Below, in pieces: positions 1-8,418 of a stretch of DNA of 64,000 nucleotides. A model generated the notes under the pieces. The model had not been told where the DNA came from, did not search any database, and saw only the letters and a list, made by a program, of their open reading frames with translations. Numbering within the stretch: position 1 is the first letter of the stretch; the number at the start of each line of letters is the position of its first letter. This DNA comes from Amygdalobacter indicium (GTDB lineage Bacteria > Bacillota > Clostridia > Saccharofermentanales > Fastidiosipilaceae): positions 1,488,001 through 1,552,000 of the forward strand of contig NZ_CP118866.1 in NCBI RefSeq assembly GCF_029101545.1, written 5' to 3'. Position numbers and translations under genes: made by a program.

Positions 1-377
1 TTAATATTGGAACCGCGCAAAATCAAGCGATTCAGTTCCTGCCTGTCTACCGGCACACTTGCTGTTGCCGCACGTTTATAGGCCTGACCTTTGTAATAAT
101 AAGGTGTTTCCGAACCGCTTAAAACAGTCAGGCGAATTGTACTGTCAGGCAAAATATTAAGGGAAAATTGGGGAACGGGACTTATTGTGTCATTTATCCT
201 ATTCTCAATGGAAATTGCCTTTTTATCAATATTATTCAAGCCGATGATTTCACCATCATCACTTATACCGAAATAGATTGTTCCACCCCGATAATTGGCA
301 AAAGCCGAAACTGTTTTAAGAAAGCTGTCAGTTATATCGGCCTTTAATTCCACGCTGCTTGTTTCTCTTAATTTCAT
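1..377 (-). CDS. AlbA_2 (Schlafen-like) putative ATP-binding transcriptional regulator, 3' part cut by window edge
   Basis: The reverse strand opens with ATG at 377 and stays open to base 1, so only about 125 N-terminal residues are present. The sequence begins MKLRETSSVELKAD and continues with SAFANYRGGTIYFGISDDG. This is the typical core of the AlbA_2 / divergent AAA-4 family: a glutamate-rich start, an N-x-x-GG strand and a GI-x-D-x-G turn. Full-length relatives are often called RecG-like helicases or putative transcriptional regulators and usually carry a C-terminal winged-helix part, which lies outside the window. The upstream region (378-524) contains a cluster of inverted repeats that would suit an operator. 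Function is inferred from the family; no partner gene can be seen. Confidence 0.75.
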   Translation of the reverse strand, partial: MKLRETSSVELKADITDSFLKTVSAFANYRGGTIYFGISDDGEIIGLNNIDKKAISIENRINDTISPVPQFSLNILPDSTIRLTVLSGSETPYYYKGQAYKRAATASVPVDRQELNRLILRGSNI

Positions 378-429
378 ACAAATACCGCCAAATTAAATAT
401 TACAATTACGGCATCCGACCTATTGCCGT

Positions 430-480
430 GCAACGCAAACGCTTGCGTTGCAATTTGCGTCTCATTTTGCAACGCAAATT
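430..480. repeat. Two adjacent inverted repeats built on TTTGCGTTGCAA, possible operator
   Basis: Bases 430-451 form a 9-bp inverted repeat (GCAACGCAA, four-base gap, TTGCGTTGC). Bases 452-480 form a second 9-bp inverted repeat (AATTTGCGT ... ACGCAAATT). A further half-site GCGTTGCAA lies at about 487-495. The cluster lies 53 to 103 bases upstream of the AlbA_2 start codon. It fits an autoregulatory operator for that gene; a terminator role for the 525-1439 gene is less likely because no T-run follows. Confidence 0.55.
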
Positions 481-524
481 AAAAGAGCGTTGCAAAGAAG
501 CTTACAGGCAGCAGATTATAAGCG

Positions 525-1439
525 TCACTTTCTCTCGTCAATACAGTAATTAATATTAATTGTCACGTAATGACCGCTCATATTATCGTTGCTCAAGAAA
601 TAGGCTAAATTTACATAGCCTTCCTGCGGCGAGCTTAAATCCGCCTCCATTTTATCGGTAGTGGTAATCATCGGCACATCTCCGTAAGGCGTATGATACT
701 CGCTCTTGAAAGTTTTGCCGATGCGAAACTCCAAATTCATCCCGAAGTTCCCGCTACGATTAAGATTCAGAGATTTTTCGGACGCATTGTACACCAATTC
801 GGTATAGGTGCTGTAAAGAGCCGGATCACTCAACTCTTTCCAACGTAATTTATAAATATTACCTCCGTCAAAAGACCAGACGCCCAGGCTGCACAAGCGA
901 TCCTGCGCCACATCGTCCGCCGCCAAATCCGCCTTGTCCTGACTATGCCGTGAAAGCATGTAAACCTTGACCGAAAAACTCTGTTTACCGGGCTTAGCTG
1001 CCCAAGTCGCAGATTTAAGCGGTTTAGCTCGAAGCCAATCGGCAACCTCGGAACCGTCTGCCATTAAATCGGCATTTTCCATCGCCGTCCGATAAAGCAT
1101 CTCACTGCCGAGAGTTTGATTTTTTTCCGAACGATTATGCAAAAGTTCTCTTGTTCCCGGAGGATTCAAGTCAACCCGTTCCAATAAAGCGCACTCCAAG
1201 CGGCGACGTCCGGCATCCTGCTCTGAAGCTCGGTCTGCAGCTTGAGCTTGATTTGAAACTCGAGCCGACTGCTTAGAAAAATCGGCCGCATCTGCTGCAA
1301 GCTCGCCCGTCTCCTGCAACGCCTGCACTTCAGCCGGCGAAAGCAGCTGCAAGTACTCCGCCGCCCGCTGCTTGGCGGAAATATTACGTCGAACAATTTC
1401 TTTTGCCGCTTCTACGGCTGTCGAAGTTTTTTTCTTCAT
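525..1439 (-). CDS. DUF1934-domain protein with long charged N-terminal region
   Basis: Starting at ATG 1439 the protein has 304 residues. Roughly the last 145 residues match the DUF1934 (YwiB-like) small beta-barrel family: strands rich in aromatic residues, the motif YHTPYGDVPM, then a TT-K-E-DLSSPQEGYVNLAY segment. The first 150 residues are Ala/Glu/Arg-rich and probably helical or disordered; family members are usually only about 130-150 residues, so this N-terminal part is an addition. The stop codon of ddl (1441-1443) is one base before ATG 1439, suggesting translational coupling in a ddl operon. An alternative ATG at 1472 would overlap ddl by 32 bases and has no clear ribosome site. 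Molecular function of the family is unknown. Confidence 0.7.
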   Translation of the reverse strand: MKKKTSTAVEAAKEIVRRNISAKQRAAEYLQLLSPAEVQALQETGELAADAADFSKQSARVSNQAQAADRASEQDAGRRRLECALLERVDLNPPGTRELLHNRSEKNQTLGSEMLYRTAMENADLMADGSEVADWLRAKPLKSATWAAKPGKQSFSVKVYMLSRHSQDKADLAADDVAQDRLCSLGVWSFDGGNIYKLRWKELSDPALYSTYTELVYNASEKSLNLNRSGNFGMNLEFRIGKTFKSEYHTPYGDVPMITTTDKMEADLSSPQEGYVNLAYFLSNDNMSGHYVTININYCIDERK

Positions 1440-1440
1440 A

Positions 1441-2655
1441 TCAAATCGTTTCCCGTCTGGACCTTTCTTCATGTTCAGCTAAAGCTAAATACAACAAGCG
1501 CCCGCACAACTCGGTCGCATCAAAGCCGCCGGCGGCAAAAACTTGAGGATAAAGACTGATTTCAGTAAAGCCGGGCATGGTATTGATTTCGTTAAAGTAA
1601 ATCTTGCGGGCATCACGGTCAAAGAAAAAGTCGACCCGAGCCAAGCCGCTGATTTGTAAAATATTACAGACTTCCAGGGCCAATTCGTGAATTTGGCGGG
1701 TCATAAGCGTCGTAATTGTCGCCGGAATACAAGTTTCCGTGCCCTGCTCCGAAAAATATTTGGTCTGATAGTCATAAAAAGAGTTGGGCTTTTTCACAAT
1801 AATTTCCCCGACCGGAGAGGCGAGATAATTCGGGAAATTACCCAAAACACCGCACTCCAATTCTCTAACTCTTAATTGCCGTTCAATCAGAATTTCACTA
1901 TCCAGTTCGGCTGCTGCGGCAATCGCCTGATTCAAGGATGAAAGATTGTTCGCTTTCCCGGCGCCGACGGAAGAGCCGCCGTTAGCCGGCTTGACAAAAA
2001 GCGGAAAAGGCAATTTCTCCAAAATGTCGATACACGCATCCTCGTTATTCATTTGCCACACGCGACGGGACAAACGGAACCACGGTACTACCGGAATTTT
2101 ATAATGCTGTAAAATGGTCTTGGCGGCAATTTTGTCCATACCGCAAGCTGAAGCTAAAACACCCGACCCGACAAAAGGAATATCGGCCATTTTGAATAGG
2201 CCCTGAATGGCACCGTCTTCGCAATTAATACCGTGTAAAACGGGGAACAAAATATCCGGCTTGCTTCCGTCTACAGTTAAACTGCTGAGAAAAGCCGCCG
2301 GGCTGCTGATCGGTGCAGACGGCACATTCCTGCTTTTGCCATATTCTTCCGCTTCTTTGACCCAATTCTCGCTGTCCAAATGTTCACCGTCAAAAGGATA
2401 AGGCAAAAAATCACCGTTCACGGTAATACCGACAAGCGACAATTTTAGCGGCATTTTGCTTAAAGTACGCGCAATAAAGAGCGCCGAGCGGCAGGAAACT
2501 AAATGTTCGGTGGATTTGCCGCCGAAAAACAGCAAAACGTGCTTGCCCTTAAATTTTTCCGGCTCATAGGTAAAATTACGGCCGTAAAGCGGCGATTTGC
2601 CGCCGAATTCATAGAAATCCGTTGTTAACCTGCTCTTTCGCATAAGTAAGTGCAT
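1441..2655 (-). CDS. ddl: D-alanine--D-alanine ligase
   Basis: ATP-grasp ligase that joins two D-alanines for the peptidoglycan stem peptide in the cytoplasm. Visible motifs are the N-terminal FGGKSTEHLVSCRSA, HGINCEDGAIQG, the ATP-binding FVKPANGGSSVGAGKA, the omega-loop tyrosine in YDYQTKYF, and the metal-binding FNEINTMPGFTEIS near the C-terminus. The loop tyrosine favours D-Ala-D-Ala over D-Ala-D-Lac activity. Length is 404 residues against about 310-370 for the family, with an extra 35-40 residues before the first motif. In the second motif the usual Gly before Glu-Asp is Cys. ATG 2655 has AGGAAAGG directly before it; ATG 2643 is an alternative start. It is followed by the DUF1934 gene. 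Confidence 0.93.
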   Translation of the reverse strand: MHLLMRKSRLTTDFYEFGGKSPLYGRNFTYEPEKFKGKHVLLFFGGKSTEHLVSCRSALFIARTLSKMPLKLSLVGITVNGDFLPYPFDGEHLDSENWVKEAEEYGKSRNVPSAPISSPAAFLSSLTVDGSKPDILFPVLHGINCEDGAIQGLFKMADIPFVGSGVLASACGMDKIAAKTILQHYKIPVVPWFRLSRRVWQMNNEDACIDILEKLPFPLFVKPANGGSSVGAGKANNLSSLNQAIAAAAELDSEILIERQLRVRELECGVLGNFPNYLASPVGEIIVKKPNSFYDYQTKYFSEQGTETCIPATITTLMTRQIHELALEVCNILQISGLARVDFFFDRDARKIYFNEINTMPGFTEISLYPQVFAAGGFDATELCGRLLYLALAEHEERSRRETI

Positions 2656-2728
2656 CCTTTCCTGGTCCTGCCTGAAATTCCAGACGGCGCCGGTTTTCGT
2701 CGTTTTATTCGTCGTTTTACAATATTAA

Positions 2729-2752
2729 TAAAAAAGCGGTCGAATGACCGCT
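2729..2752 (-). terminator. Intrinsic terminator after the 172-residue coiled-coil gene
   Basis: A 7-bp stem, AGCGGTC/GACCGCT with loop GAAT (2735-2752), is followed on the minus strand by a run of T (2734-2729). It lies 20 bases after the stop codon at 2773 and separates that gene from ddl. Confidence 0.75.
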
Positions 2753-2772
2753 TGATTTTGAAGCACAGGGAA

Positions 2773-3291
2773 TCAACCGCGGTCCCACTTGCTCAATTCT
2801 TCTTTGTTATGCCTGATAACCTCCAGCACGTCCTTGAAATTATTCTCGACGTTGGTCAGCAGACCTTCAACATAGCTGACGGAATAATCGTGCAATTCAT
2901 CGGCGTGCGTTTTGGCCTTATTGACAATTTCCTGCGCTTTCTCCTGCGCTTCCTGGGTTATCTTGTTCTCATCAATCAAAGTTGCCGCTTTCAGTTCCGC
3001 TCTTCTGATGTAGTCATTGGCGGCCTGTTTCGCTTCCTTCATAATTGAATTCTGTTCCTGAACTATATAATGTGCCTGCTTAATGGCATCCGGCAACTGC
3101 TCCTGTAATGCTGCAATTAATGTCAGTAAGTTCTCACGATTCAGCACTATGCTGGTAGACAAAGGTAAAGTTTTCGCGCTCTGTACCATAAGCTCCATTC
3201 TGTTCAACAAACTGTAAATTGAATTCTCATCCTGTATAGGTTGATCAATCATCTCTTCGTCGCTCATATTGTCAAAAAATTGTTCAGCCAT
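2773..3291 (-). CDS. Coiled-coil (DivIVA / V-ATPase subunit H-like) hypothetical protein
   Basis: The protein has 172 residues from ATG 3291, which is preceded by GGTGGAG; an upstream in-frame ATG at 3315 lacks a ribosome site. It starts MAEQFFDNMSDEEMI. From about residue 20 it is almost entirely predicted amphipathic helix, with heptad-like Ala/Glu/Lys-rich stretches such as IKQAHYIVQEQN and EAQEKAQEIVNKAK. There is no signal peptide or membrane segment. Proteins of this look in Clostridia are labelled ATPase-like or DivIVA-like hypothetical proteins. It has its own promoter-like sequence upstream and terminator downstream, so it is probably monocistronic. Function is not known. Confidence 0.6.
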   Translation of the reverse strand: MAEQFFDNMSDEEMIDQPIQDENSIYSLLNRMELMVQSAKTLPLSTSIVLNRENLLTLIAALQEQLPDAIKQAHYIVQEQNSIMKEAKQAANDYIRRAELKAATLIDENKITQEAQEKAQEIVNKAKTHADELHDYSVSYVEGLLTNVENNFKDVLEVIRHNKEELSKWDRG

Positions 3292-3347
3292 AATCTCCAC
3301 CAATATTAATTGCATTCTGTCTTGCTTATATGCAAAACCGTTCTTTT

Positions 3348-3376
3348 ATTTTAGAGCATTTATAGCAATTTGTGAA
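3348..3376 (-). promoter_or_regulatory. Promoter for the coiled-coil gene at 2773-3291
   Basis: Minus strand: -35 TTCACA (3376-3371), 17-base spacer, -10 TAAAAT (3353-3348). The start codon is about 57 bases downstream. Confidence 0.5.
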
Positions 3377-3489
3377 GATTAAGCGGAACATTCTGCCCGG
3401 GAAGTGAAAAGTTGGAGCGCTTTTCGCCTGCCGCAGGTAAATTCGCCAATTTTTCCTCATCTCCGCCGCCCGACTTATATAAAAAAGCG

Positions 3490-3522
3490 CAAAAAACAGG
3501 CGGCACCCGTAAGCACCGCCTG
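3490..3522 (-). terminator. Intrinsic terminator of the mgl operon
   Basis: GC-rich hairpin with outer stem AGGCGG/CCGCCT (3498-3521) followed on the minus strand by TGTTTTTTG. It lies 22 bases after the mglC stop codon. Confidence 0.75.
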
Positions 3523-3543
3523 CCCGCTTAAAAGCCTTGTTTA

Positions 3544-5193
3544 TTACTTCTTACGGATATACTTCAAGCAATCGAGCGTTACCGCTGTCATGATGATAAT
3601 ACCGGAGAAAACGAACTGTAAGTTGGTATCAATACCCAAAATAGTCAAAGCGTAAGTTAAAGCCGTGAAAATTACGACACCGACTACAACGCCCGAAATC
3701 TTACCGACACCGCCGGTAAACGAAACACCGCCGACCACGCAGGCGGCAATCGCGTCCATTTCCCAACCTTGACCGTAAGCTGCCGAACCGGAACCGACCA
3801 TACGAGCACACTCCAACCAGGAACCGAAACCGTATAAGATACCGGCAAGCACGAAGGCTCCCATAGTAACAGCGAAAACCGAAATACCGGAAACTGCCGC
3901 AGCCTCGGGATTACCGCCGACAGCGTACAGATTTTTACCGAAAATCGTCTTATTCCAGATGAACCAAACAATAATTATGGCTGCAACAGCCCACAAAATA
4001 ATGGTCGGGAAACCGTTGACCTTCGGAATAATCCATTTAGGAATATCCGACTCGATCGCACCGAAAGACACGCCTTTGGTCGCATAAGTTACGATACCGA
4101 AAATTACCAGCATATTCGCCATAGTTGAAATAAACGGGTGCATCTGGAACTTAGCGGTAAAGAAACCGGCAATAGCCGTAAACACCGTACACAGCACCAC
4201 ACAAACTACTAAGGCTAAAATAACTCTGGCAGCTAGCGGCATAGCCGTAAAATCGAAAATATAACCGAAAACTTTACCGGTATTTATGCCCTTATGCATA
4301 ACGATAGTGGCCGCAGTCATACACATACCGACCATACGCCCGATGGACAAATCGGTACCTGTCAGCAAAATCAAACCCGCAACGCCTAAAGCGAGGAACA
4401 TCCGCGGTGAGGCCTGTTGGAAAATATTCAACACGTTATTAAATGTCAATAATTGCGTATTTTTCACAATCGGCGTCACAATACTCAGAGCGATGAAGAC
4501 AAGCAAAATTGCTAAATACAAACCGTTTTGCAATAAGAAACGCTTCATATTGAAGTTATAGCAGTAGTTTGTCCATTTTTGCTCCAAAGTCTGCGCCACG
4601 GTAAAGCGGGACATGCGCATTAAATCCAACAAGTGAAATTTATTGGTATAGGCATCGTGCAGACGGTCCTTAAAATTCTGCAAGTTTTTCTCATGCTGCA
4701 ATTTGGCATCGAAAAGCCGGTTTTTATAAACATATTTTTCATCTTTAATTTCCCGGGCATCCTGCAACTTGCTCAGATTTTCCTTATGCTCCTGTTGCAA
4801 TTTTTGCAAAATCACGGCATAGTCTTTAATTTCCTGCACTTTTTCGGCTACCACCGCCTGCTTGACCTGCCGCAAGTAATCCTGGCCATAGTGCTCTTTC
4901 AGATAAGCTTCACCGTCTTTAATCAACTTATCGACTAAAGGTTGATTCTTCTCCTCCACTTTCAAAGCTCTGTCCAGTTCGGAACGATTCAACTGCAGCT
5001 GATTGGCTTTTTCTTCACCTTTCAAGCTCTTATCCCTTTTAATCGCATCAATTTTGCTTTGAAAAAAGACTACTTCGTCCGTACCTTCACGCCGCAAGTC
5101 ATCCAACTGCTCCTGAATTTTGCCGATATATTGCGCTATAGGCTCATACAGTTTTTGCTCTTCCTCTTTTGTTAAGATGAATTTGTTCTCCAT
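3544..5193 (-). CDS. mglC: Galactose/methyl-galactoside ABC transporter permease with N-terminal coiled-coil extension
   Basis: The membrane channel subunit of an RbsC/MglC-type sugar importer (BPD_transp_2 family). Residues from about 220 to 549 form the usual hydrophobic permease, with the family motifs LILLTGTDLSIGRMVGM and the cytoplasmic loop NLYAVGGNPEAAAVSGI. Residues 1-215 are an addition: a highly charged helical region with no membrane segment, rich in Glu/Lys/Gln and probably coiled coil. Standard MglC is about 330 residues. ATG 5193 has a GGGAG ribosome site. The stop of mglA is 18 bases upstream, so the two are co-transcribed. The extension must lie in the cytoplasm next to MglA; its role is unknown. 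Confidence 0.88.
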   Translation of the reverse strand: MENKFILTKEEEQKLYEPIAQYIGKIQEQLDDLRREGTDEVVFFQSKIDAIKRDKSLKGEEKANQLQLNRSELDRALKVEEKNQPLVDKLIKDGEAYLKEHYGQDYLRQVKQAVVAEKVQEIKDYAVILQKLQQEHKENLSKLQDAREIKDEKYVYKNRLFDAKLQHEKNLQNFKDRLHDAYTNKFHLLDLMRMSRFTVAQTLEQKWTNYCYNFNMKRFLLQNGLYLAILLVFIALSIVTPIVKNTQLLTFNNVLNIFQQASPRMFLALGVAGLILLTGTDLSIGRMVGMCMTAATIVMHKGINTGKVFGYIFDFTAMPLAARVILALVVCVVLCTVFTAIAGFFTAKFQMHPFISTMANMLVIFGIVTYATKGVSFGAIESDIPKWIIPKVNGFPTIILWAVAAIIIVWFIWNKTIFGKNLYAVGGNPEAAAVSGISVFAVTMGAFVLAGILYGFGSWLECARMVGSGSAAYGQGWEMDAIAACVVGGVSFTGGVGKISGVVVGVVIFTALTYALTILGIDTNLQFVFSGIIIMTAVTLDCLKYIRKK

Positions 5194-5211
5194 GTTATAC
5201 TCCCTTTTATC

Positions 5212-6735
5212 TCACACGCCCTCGCGCATTAAATACTTCGCACTTAACCTGAGAAGTTCTTCCTGATTGGTTTTTTTCGTTTCGACGATACCCGCCAGCC
5301 GACCGTTGGACATAACCCCGATGCGGTTGGTAATACCGAGAATTTCCGGCATTTCCGAGGAAACAACAATAATCGTATTACCCTGCTTGGCCATCTGAAT
5401 AATAAGTTCATAGATTTCATACTTGGCACCGACATCAATACCGCGCGTCGGCTCATCCATCATGAAAATCTTAGGTTCACGCTCCAACCATTTACCGAAA
5501 ATAACCTTTTGCTGATTGCCGCCGGACAAACTGGAAATCAAGTCGGCATGGCCCATACATTTGGTGCGCATAACTTTAATTTGCTTATTGGTGGCTTTAA
5601 TCATCTTGCTGTCCGACAGAATCGGTCCGCTTTTATATTGAGGTAAATTGGCGATAGTAGTGTTGAAAGTCAAATCGCCTTTCAAGAATAAGCCGTTAGC
5701 CTTACGTTCCTCCGTAATCAGAGCAAATCCGTTCTCCATCGCTTCTTTCGGCGTATTGAAGTTCATCAGGCGATCTTTGAAATAAACACGACCGCATGCT
5801 CTGGTCCGAATTCCGAATATCGTCTCCAGCAATTCCGTTCTGCCGGCTCCGACCAGGCCGTAAAGCCCGAATATCTCGCCTTTTTTCACTTCAAAGCTGA
5901 TATCCTGCAAGCGCGGCGCGTACTTCGTCGACAAATTCTCTACTCGTAAAATCGGTTCTCCCGGTTTATTATCGACAGGCGGAAAACGATTCTCCAGCGA
6001 ACGACCGACCATGGCGGCGATCAATTCATTCATATTCGTGTCTGCAGCAGCTTTGGTCATAACCAAATGGCCGTCGCGCAAAACGGAAATCTCATCGCAA
6101 ATTTCAAAGATTTCATCCATTTTGTGGGAAATATAGATAAAAGCTATTCCCTGTTCCCGCAATTTACGCATCATTTTGAATAACTTTTCCACTTCCTGGA
6201 CTGTTAAAGACGAAGTAGGTTCATCGAGAACAATCACTTTGGCGTTATAAGAAATAGCTTTGACAATTTCACACATTTGCCTTTGTGAAACCGACATTTT
6301 GCGCATCGGCTGCGTCAAATCGACCGTCATATCGAGACTGCGGAAAATCTCCGCCGCTTTCCGTTTCATTAAAGTTTGATCGACTACGCCCAATTTGTTA
6401 ATCGGATAACGTCCCAAAAACAAATTATCCACGACATTGCGATCCAGGCACTGGTTAAGTTCCTGATGCACCATCGCTATACCGTTTTCCAAAGCCTCTT
6501 TCGGACCGGTAAAATTAATAGTTTCTCCCTCTAAATCAATTTCACCCTCATCTTTGTGATAAGTTCCGAACAAGCATTTCATCATCGTTGACTTACCGGC
6601 GCCGTTTTCACCCATCAGGCCCATGACCGTACCTTTTCTGACATTAAGATTGATCTTGTCCAGAACACGATTGCGCCCGAAAGTTTTACTCATTCCTTTG
6701 ATTGACAAAATAACCGGAGCGTTTATTGTTGTCAT
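5212..6735 (-). CDS. mglA: Galactose/methyl-galactoside ABC transporter ATP-binding protein
   Basis: Double ATPase subunit (507 residues) that powers the MglBAC importer from the cytoplasmic side. The first half has Walker A GENGAGKST, a degenerate signature SVSQRQMCEI and Walker B VIVLDEPTSSL. The second half has a weakened Walker A region GLVGAGRTELLE, signature LSGGNQQKVIFGKWL and Walker B IFMMDEPTRGIDVG. This two-domain arrangement with an altered second nucleotide site is normal for the RbsA/MglA/XylG group. The start ATG 6735 has GAGGT upstream. Order is mglB, hairpin, mglA, mglC. Confidence 0.93.
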   Translation of the reverse strand: MTTINAPVILSIKGMSKTFGRNRVLDKINLNVRKGTVMGLMGENGAGKSTMMKCLFGTYHKDEGEIDLEGETINFTGPKEALENGIAMVHQELNQCLDRNVVDNLFLGRYPINKLGVVDQTLMKRKAAEIFRSLDMTVDLTQPMRKMSVSQRQMCEIVKAISYNAKVIVLDEPTSSLTVQEVEKLFKMMRKLREQGIAFIYISHKMDEIFEICDEISVLRDGHLVMTKAAADTNMNELIAAMVGRSLENRFPPVDNKPGEPILRVENLSTKYAPRLQDISFEVKKGEIFGLYGLVGAGRTELLETIFGIRTRACGRVYFKDRLMNFNTPKEAMENGFALITEERKANGLFLKGDLTFNTTIANLPQYKSGPILSDSKMIKATNKQIKVMRTKCMGHADLISSLSGGNQQKVIFGKWLEREPKIFMMDEPTRGIDVGAKYEIYELIIQMAKQGNTIIVVSSEMPEILGITNRIGVMSNGRLAGIVETKKTNQEELLRLSAKYLMREGV

Positions 6736-6772
6736 GTTTTACCTCTGATTTCTAAGCCCCACGGACTGCTTC

Positions 6773-6810
6773 TAAAAATCGGGGATTAGAAGCACCGCCT
6801 CTAATCCCCG
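6773..6810 (-). terminator. Intercistronic hairpin between mglB and mglA (partial terminator)
   Basis: An 11-bp perfect stem, CGGGGATTAGA/TCTAATCCCCG (6780-6810, 9-base loop), is followed on the minus strand by ATTTTTAG. It lies between the mglB stop (6840) and the mglA start (6735). Such a hairpin would lower read-through and leave more mglB message than mglAC message. Confidence 0.7.
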
Positions 6811-6839
6811 TTGACTCTTACATCATCAATACCTACTTA

Positions 6840-8156
6840 TTACTTCAGTAATTGAGTATAGGAAGCAGCATTATCAGTCTTAACCATATTAACTGCAAAT
6901 CCGTCATAAGCTGAAGGATCACCCAATCTGTTGGTAATTGTCGATTCGTTCTGACCGTCACCGTCAACATAGTCAACATCCAAATTCAACAACTTCTGAT
7001 ATTTCTTCAACAAAGGCAGGTAAGTTGAACCTAAGAAGTTATCAGCGGAATTGTAAGAATTCAACCAAATCTTTTTCTTCGGATGTTTAGCTTCGTCCAA
7101 TTGCTTGGAAACAGGAGCGTATGTCTTGGTGGAATCCAAATAATCTTTGTAGTTTTCAGCTGTAACTGCAACATTCAAAGCGTAGTAGGACTTATCTTTT
7201 TCAACATATTTGAAAACGTCTTTACTCAAAACGTTACCGGCATCGTCTTTGTCGTCAATACCTGTCTTCATATCGACACCGTCCAAAGCGTTACGCAGAA
7301 CACGTAATGTCAAATAAGCTTGAACGTCAGCATGTTGGCTGATTGTTCCGCCGTAACCGGCTTTGATAGCTTCAACAGCATCCTGGTTGGCGTCATAACC
7401 GAAAGTCGGAACTTTCTTTTCGTTGGACCAGGCGTTGAACATAGCCATACCCATACCGTCATTGTTGGAAGCGATAACATCAATTTGATCGCCGAAAGAA
7501 GCGGACCAAGTGCTGATAGCGTTACCGGCTGTCGGTGCATCCCATGTAGCACCGGCGGAAGTCTTCATTTCCTGTGAAGCCAATTCACGGACTTTATACT
7601 TTTTACCGCCGATTTCCAATTCACCGTCTTTAACGACTTTGGAAGAACCGTCTGTATTTGTACCGGCCGGATCGCTGACGATTTGACCGTCTTTTTCAAC
7701 TGCAGTACCCAAGGCCTTACGAACACCTCTTGTACGAGCAACGGAGTCGTTATGACCGACATCGCCGATAGCCAGAACATAACCGATTACGCCATCTTTG
7801 TTACGATCGATTTTTTCAATATTTTTCTCGATGTATTTCTTAATCATTTCGCCTTGCAGTTCAGCACCCTGATTAGCATCGAAACCGACGTAACGCGTAT
7901 TTTTGTTGAAGTTCAAAGCTTCTTTGTCCAATTCGCCGGTAGAGCTGTTGGAAGGTTGACGATTCCACCAAACCAGCGGTTTGGCACTATTCTTACCTGT
8001 TTCCTTATTTTCCGGCTTCTTTGATTCTGCCGCCTTGGTGCTTGCGACTTTTCCGGTCGTTGCATTTGTTGCAGGCTTCTTCTCCGTCTTCTGGCCGCAG
8101 GCTGCTAAACCTAATACCATAACCGAGCTTAAGGCTAATGCCATTAACTTCTTCAT
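6840..8156 (-). CDS. mglB: Galactose-binding lipoprotein of the Mgl ABC transporter
   Basis: Substrate-binding component, anchored outside the membrane by lipid. A signal peptide ends in lipobox L-A-A-C with Cys20. A Thr/Lys/Ala-rich linker follows, then a periplasmic-binding-protein type I fold (Peripla_BP_4): GYVLAIGDVGHNDSVARTRG, then DVIASNNDGMGMAM and PTFGYDANQDAVEAIKAG, which carry typical sugar-binding Asp/Asn residues. The protein has 438 residues against about 330 for enterobacterial MglB; the excess is the linker and extra loops such as residues 300-340. The ribosome site AAGGAG and a promoter with AT-rich upstream sequence precede it. It is the first gene of mglBAC, and galactose or glucose is the likely ligand. 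Confidence 0.9.
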   Translation of the reverse strand: MKKLMALALSSVMVLGLAACGQKTEKKPATNATTGKVASTKAAESKKPENKETGKNSAKPLVWWNRQPSNSSTGELDKEALNFNKNTRYVGFDANQGAELQGEMIKKYIEKNIEKIDRNKDGVIGYVLAIGDVGHNDSVARTRGVRKALGTAVEKDGQIVSDPAGTNTDGSSKVVKDGELEIGGKKYKVRELASQEMKTSAGATWDAPTAGNAISTWSASFGDQIDVIASNNDGMGMAMFNAWSNEKKVPTFGYDANQDAVEAIKAGYGGTISQHADVQAYLTLRVLRNALDGVDMKTGIDDKDDAGNVLSKDVFKYVEKDKSYYALNVAVTAENYKDYLDSTKTYAPVSKQLDEAKHPKKKIWLNSYNSADNFLGSTYLPLLKKYQKLLNLDVDYVDGDGQNESTITNRLGDPSAYDGFAVNMVKTDNAASYTQLLK

Positions 8157-8223
8157 AAAGTGTTCTCCTTGTAATTAATACGTTAGCGAAATCGCCGTTT
8201 ATCTCAGCGACTTTCTAAAACAC

Positions 8224-8252
8224 ATTTTACCGTTTGTAAAGGCATTTTGCAA
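8224..8252 (-). promoter_or_regulatory. Promoter of the mglBAC operon
   Basis: Minus strand: -35 TTGCAA (8252-8247), 17-base spacer, -10 TAAAAT (8229-8224), 67 bases before the mglB start codon. Confidence 0.55.
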
Positions 8253-8296
8253 CATTTTTCACAATTAAAGTCCCTTAAAAAGCACCTTTTTATGAC

Positions 8297-8333
8297 ATTT
8301 GCACAAATAGTTTACTGTAAAATTTGCACAATA
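8297..8333. promoter_or_regulatory. Pair of ATTTGCACAA repeats upstream of the mgl promoter
   Basis: ATTTGCACAAAT (8297-8308, arms ATTTG/CAAAT) and ATTTGCACAATA (8322-8333) are in direct orientation 25 bases apart, 45 to 80 bases upstream of the mgl -35 box. This is a plausible activator or repressor site for the sugar operon; the binding protein is not known. The rest of the 262-base gap (8157-8418) is A+T-rich with no gene. Confidence 0.4.
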
Positions 8334-8418
8334 GTACCAAAACCAAATTTTGCAAGCGAAAAAAAGCAAAACTCCCGAGCATTTGAAAAAAGATATTTTT
8401 CCGGTGCGGACCGGCCCG

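Noticed and set aside
359..553. Small plus-strand frame of 64 codons over the inverted repeats
   Set aside because: No ribosome site, highly basic accidental composition from the repeats, and overlap with both flanking genes.
1441..2655. Vancomycin-resistance D-Ala-D-Lac or D-Ala-D-Ser ligase
   Set aside because: The omega-loop YDYQTKYF has the tyrosine typical of D-Ala-D-Ala ligases, and no vanH, vanX or vanT genes are adjacent.
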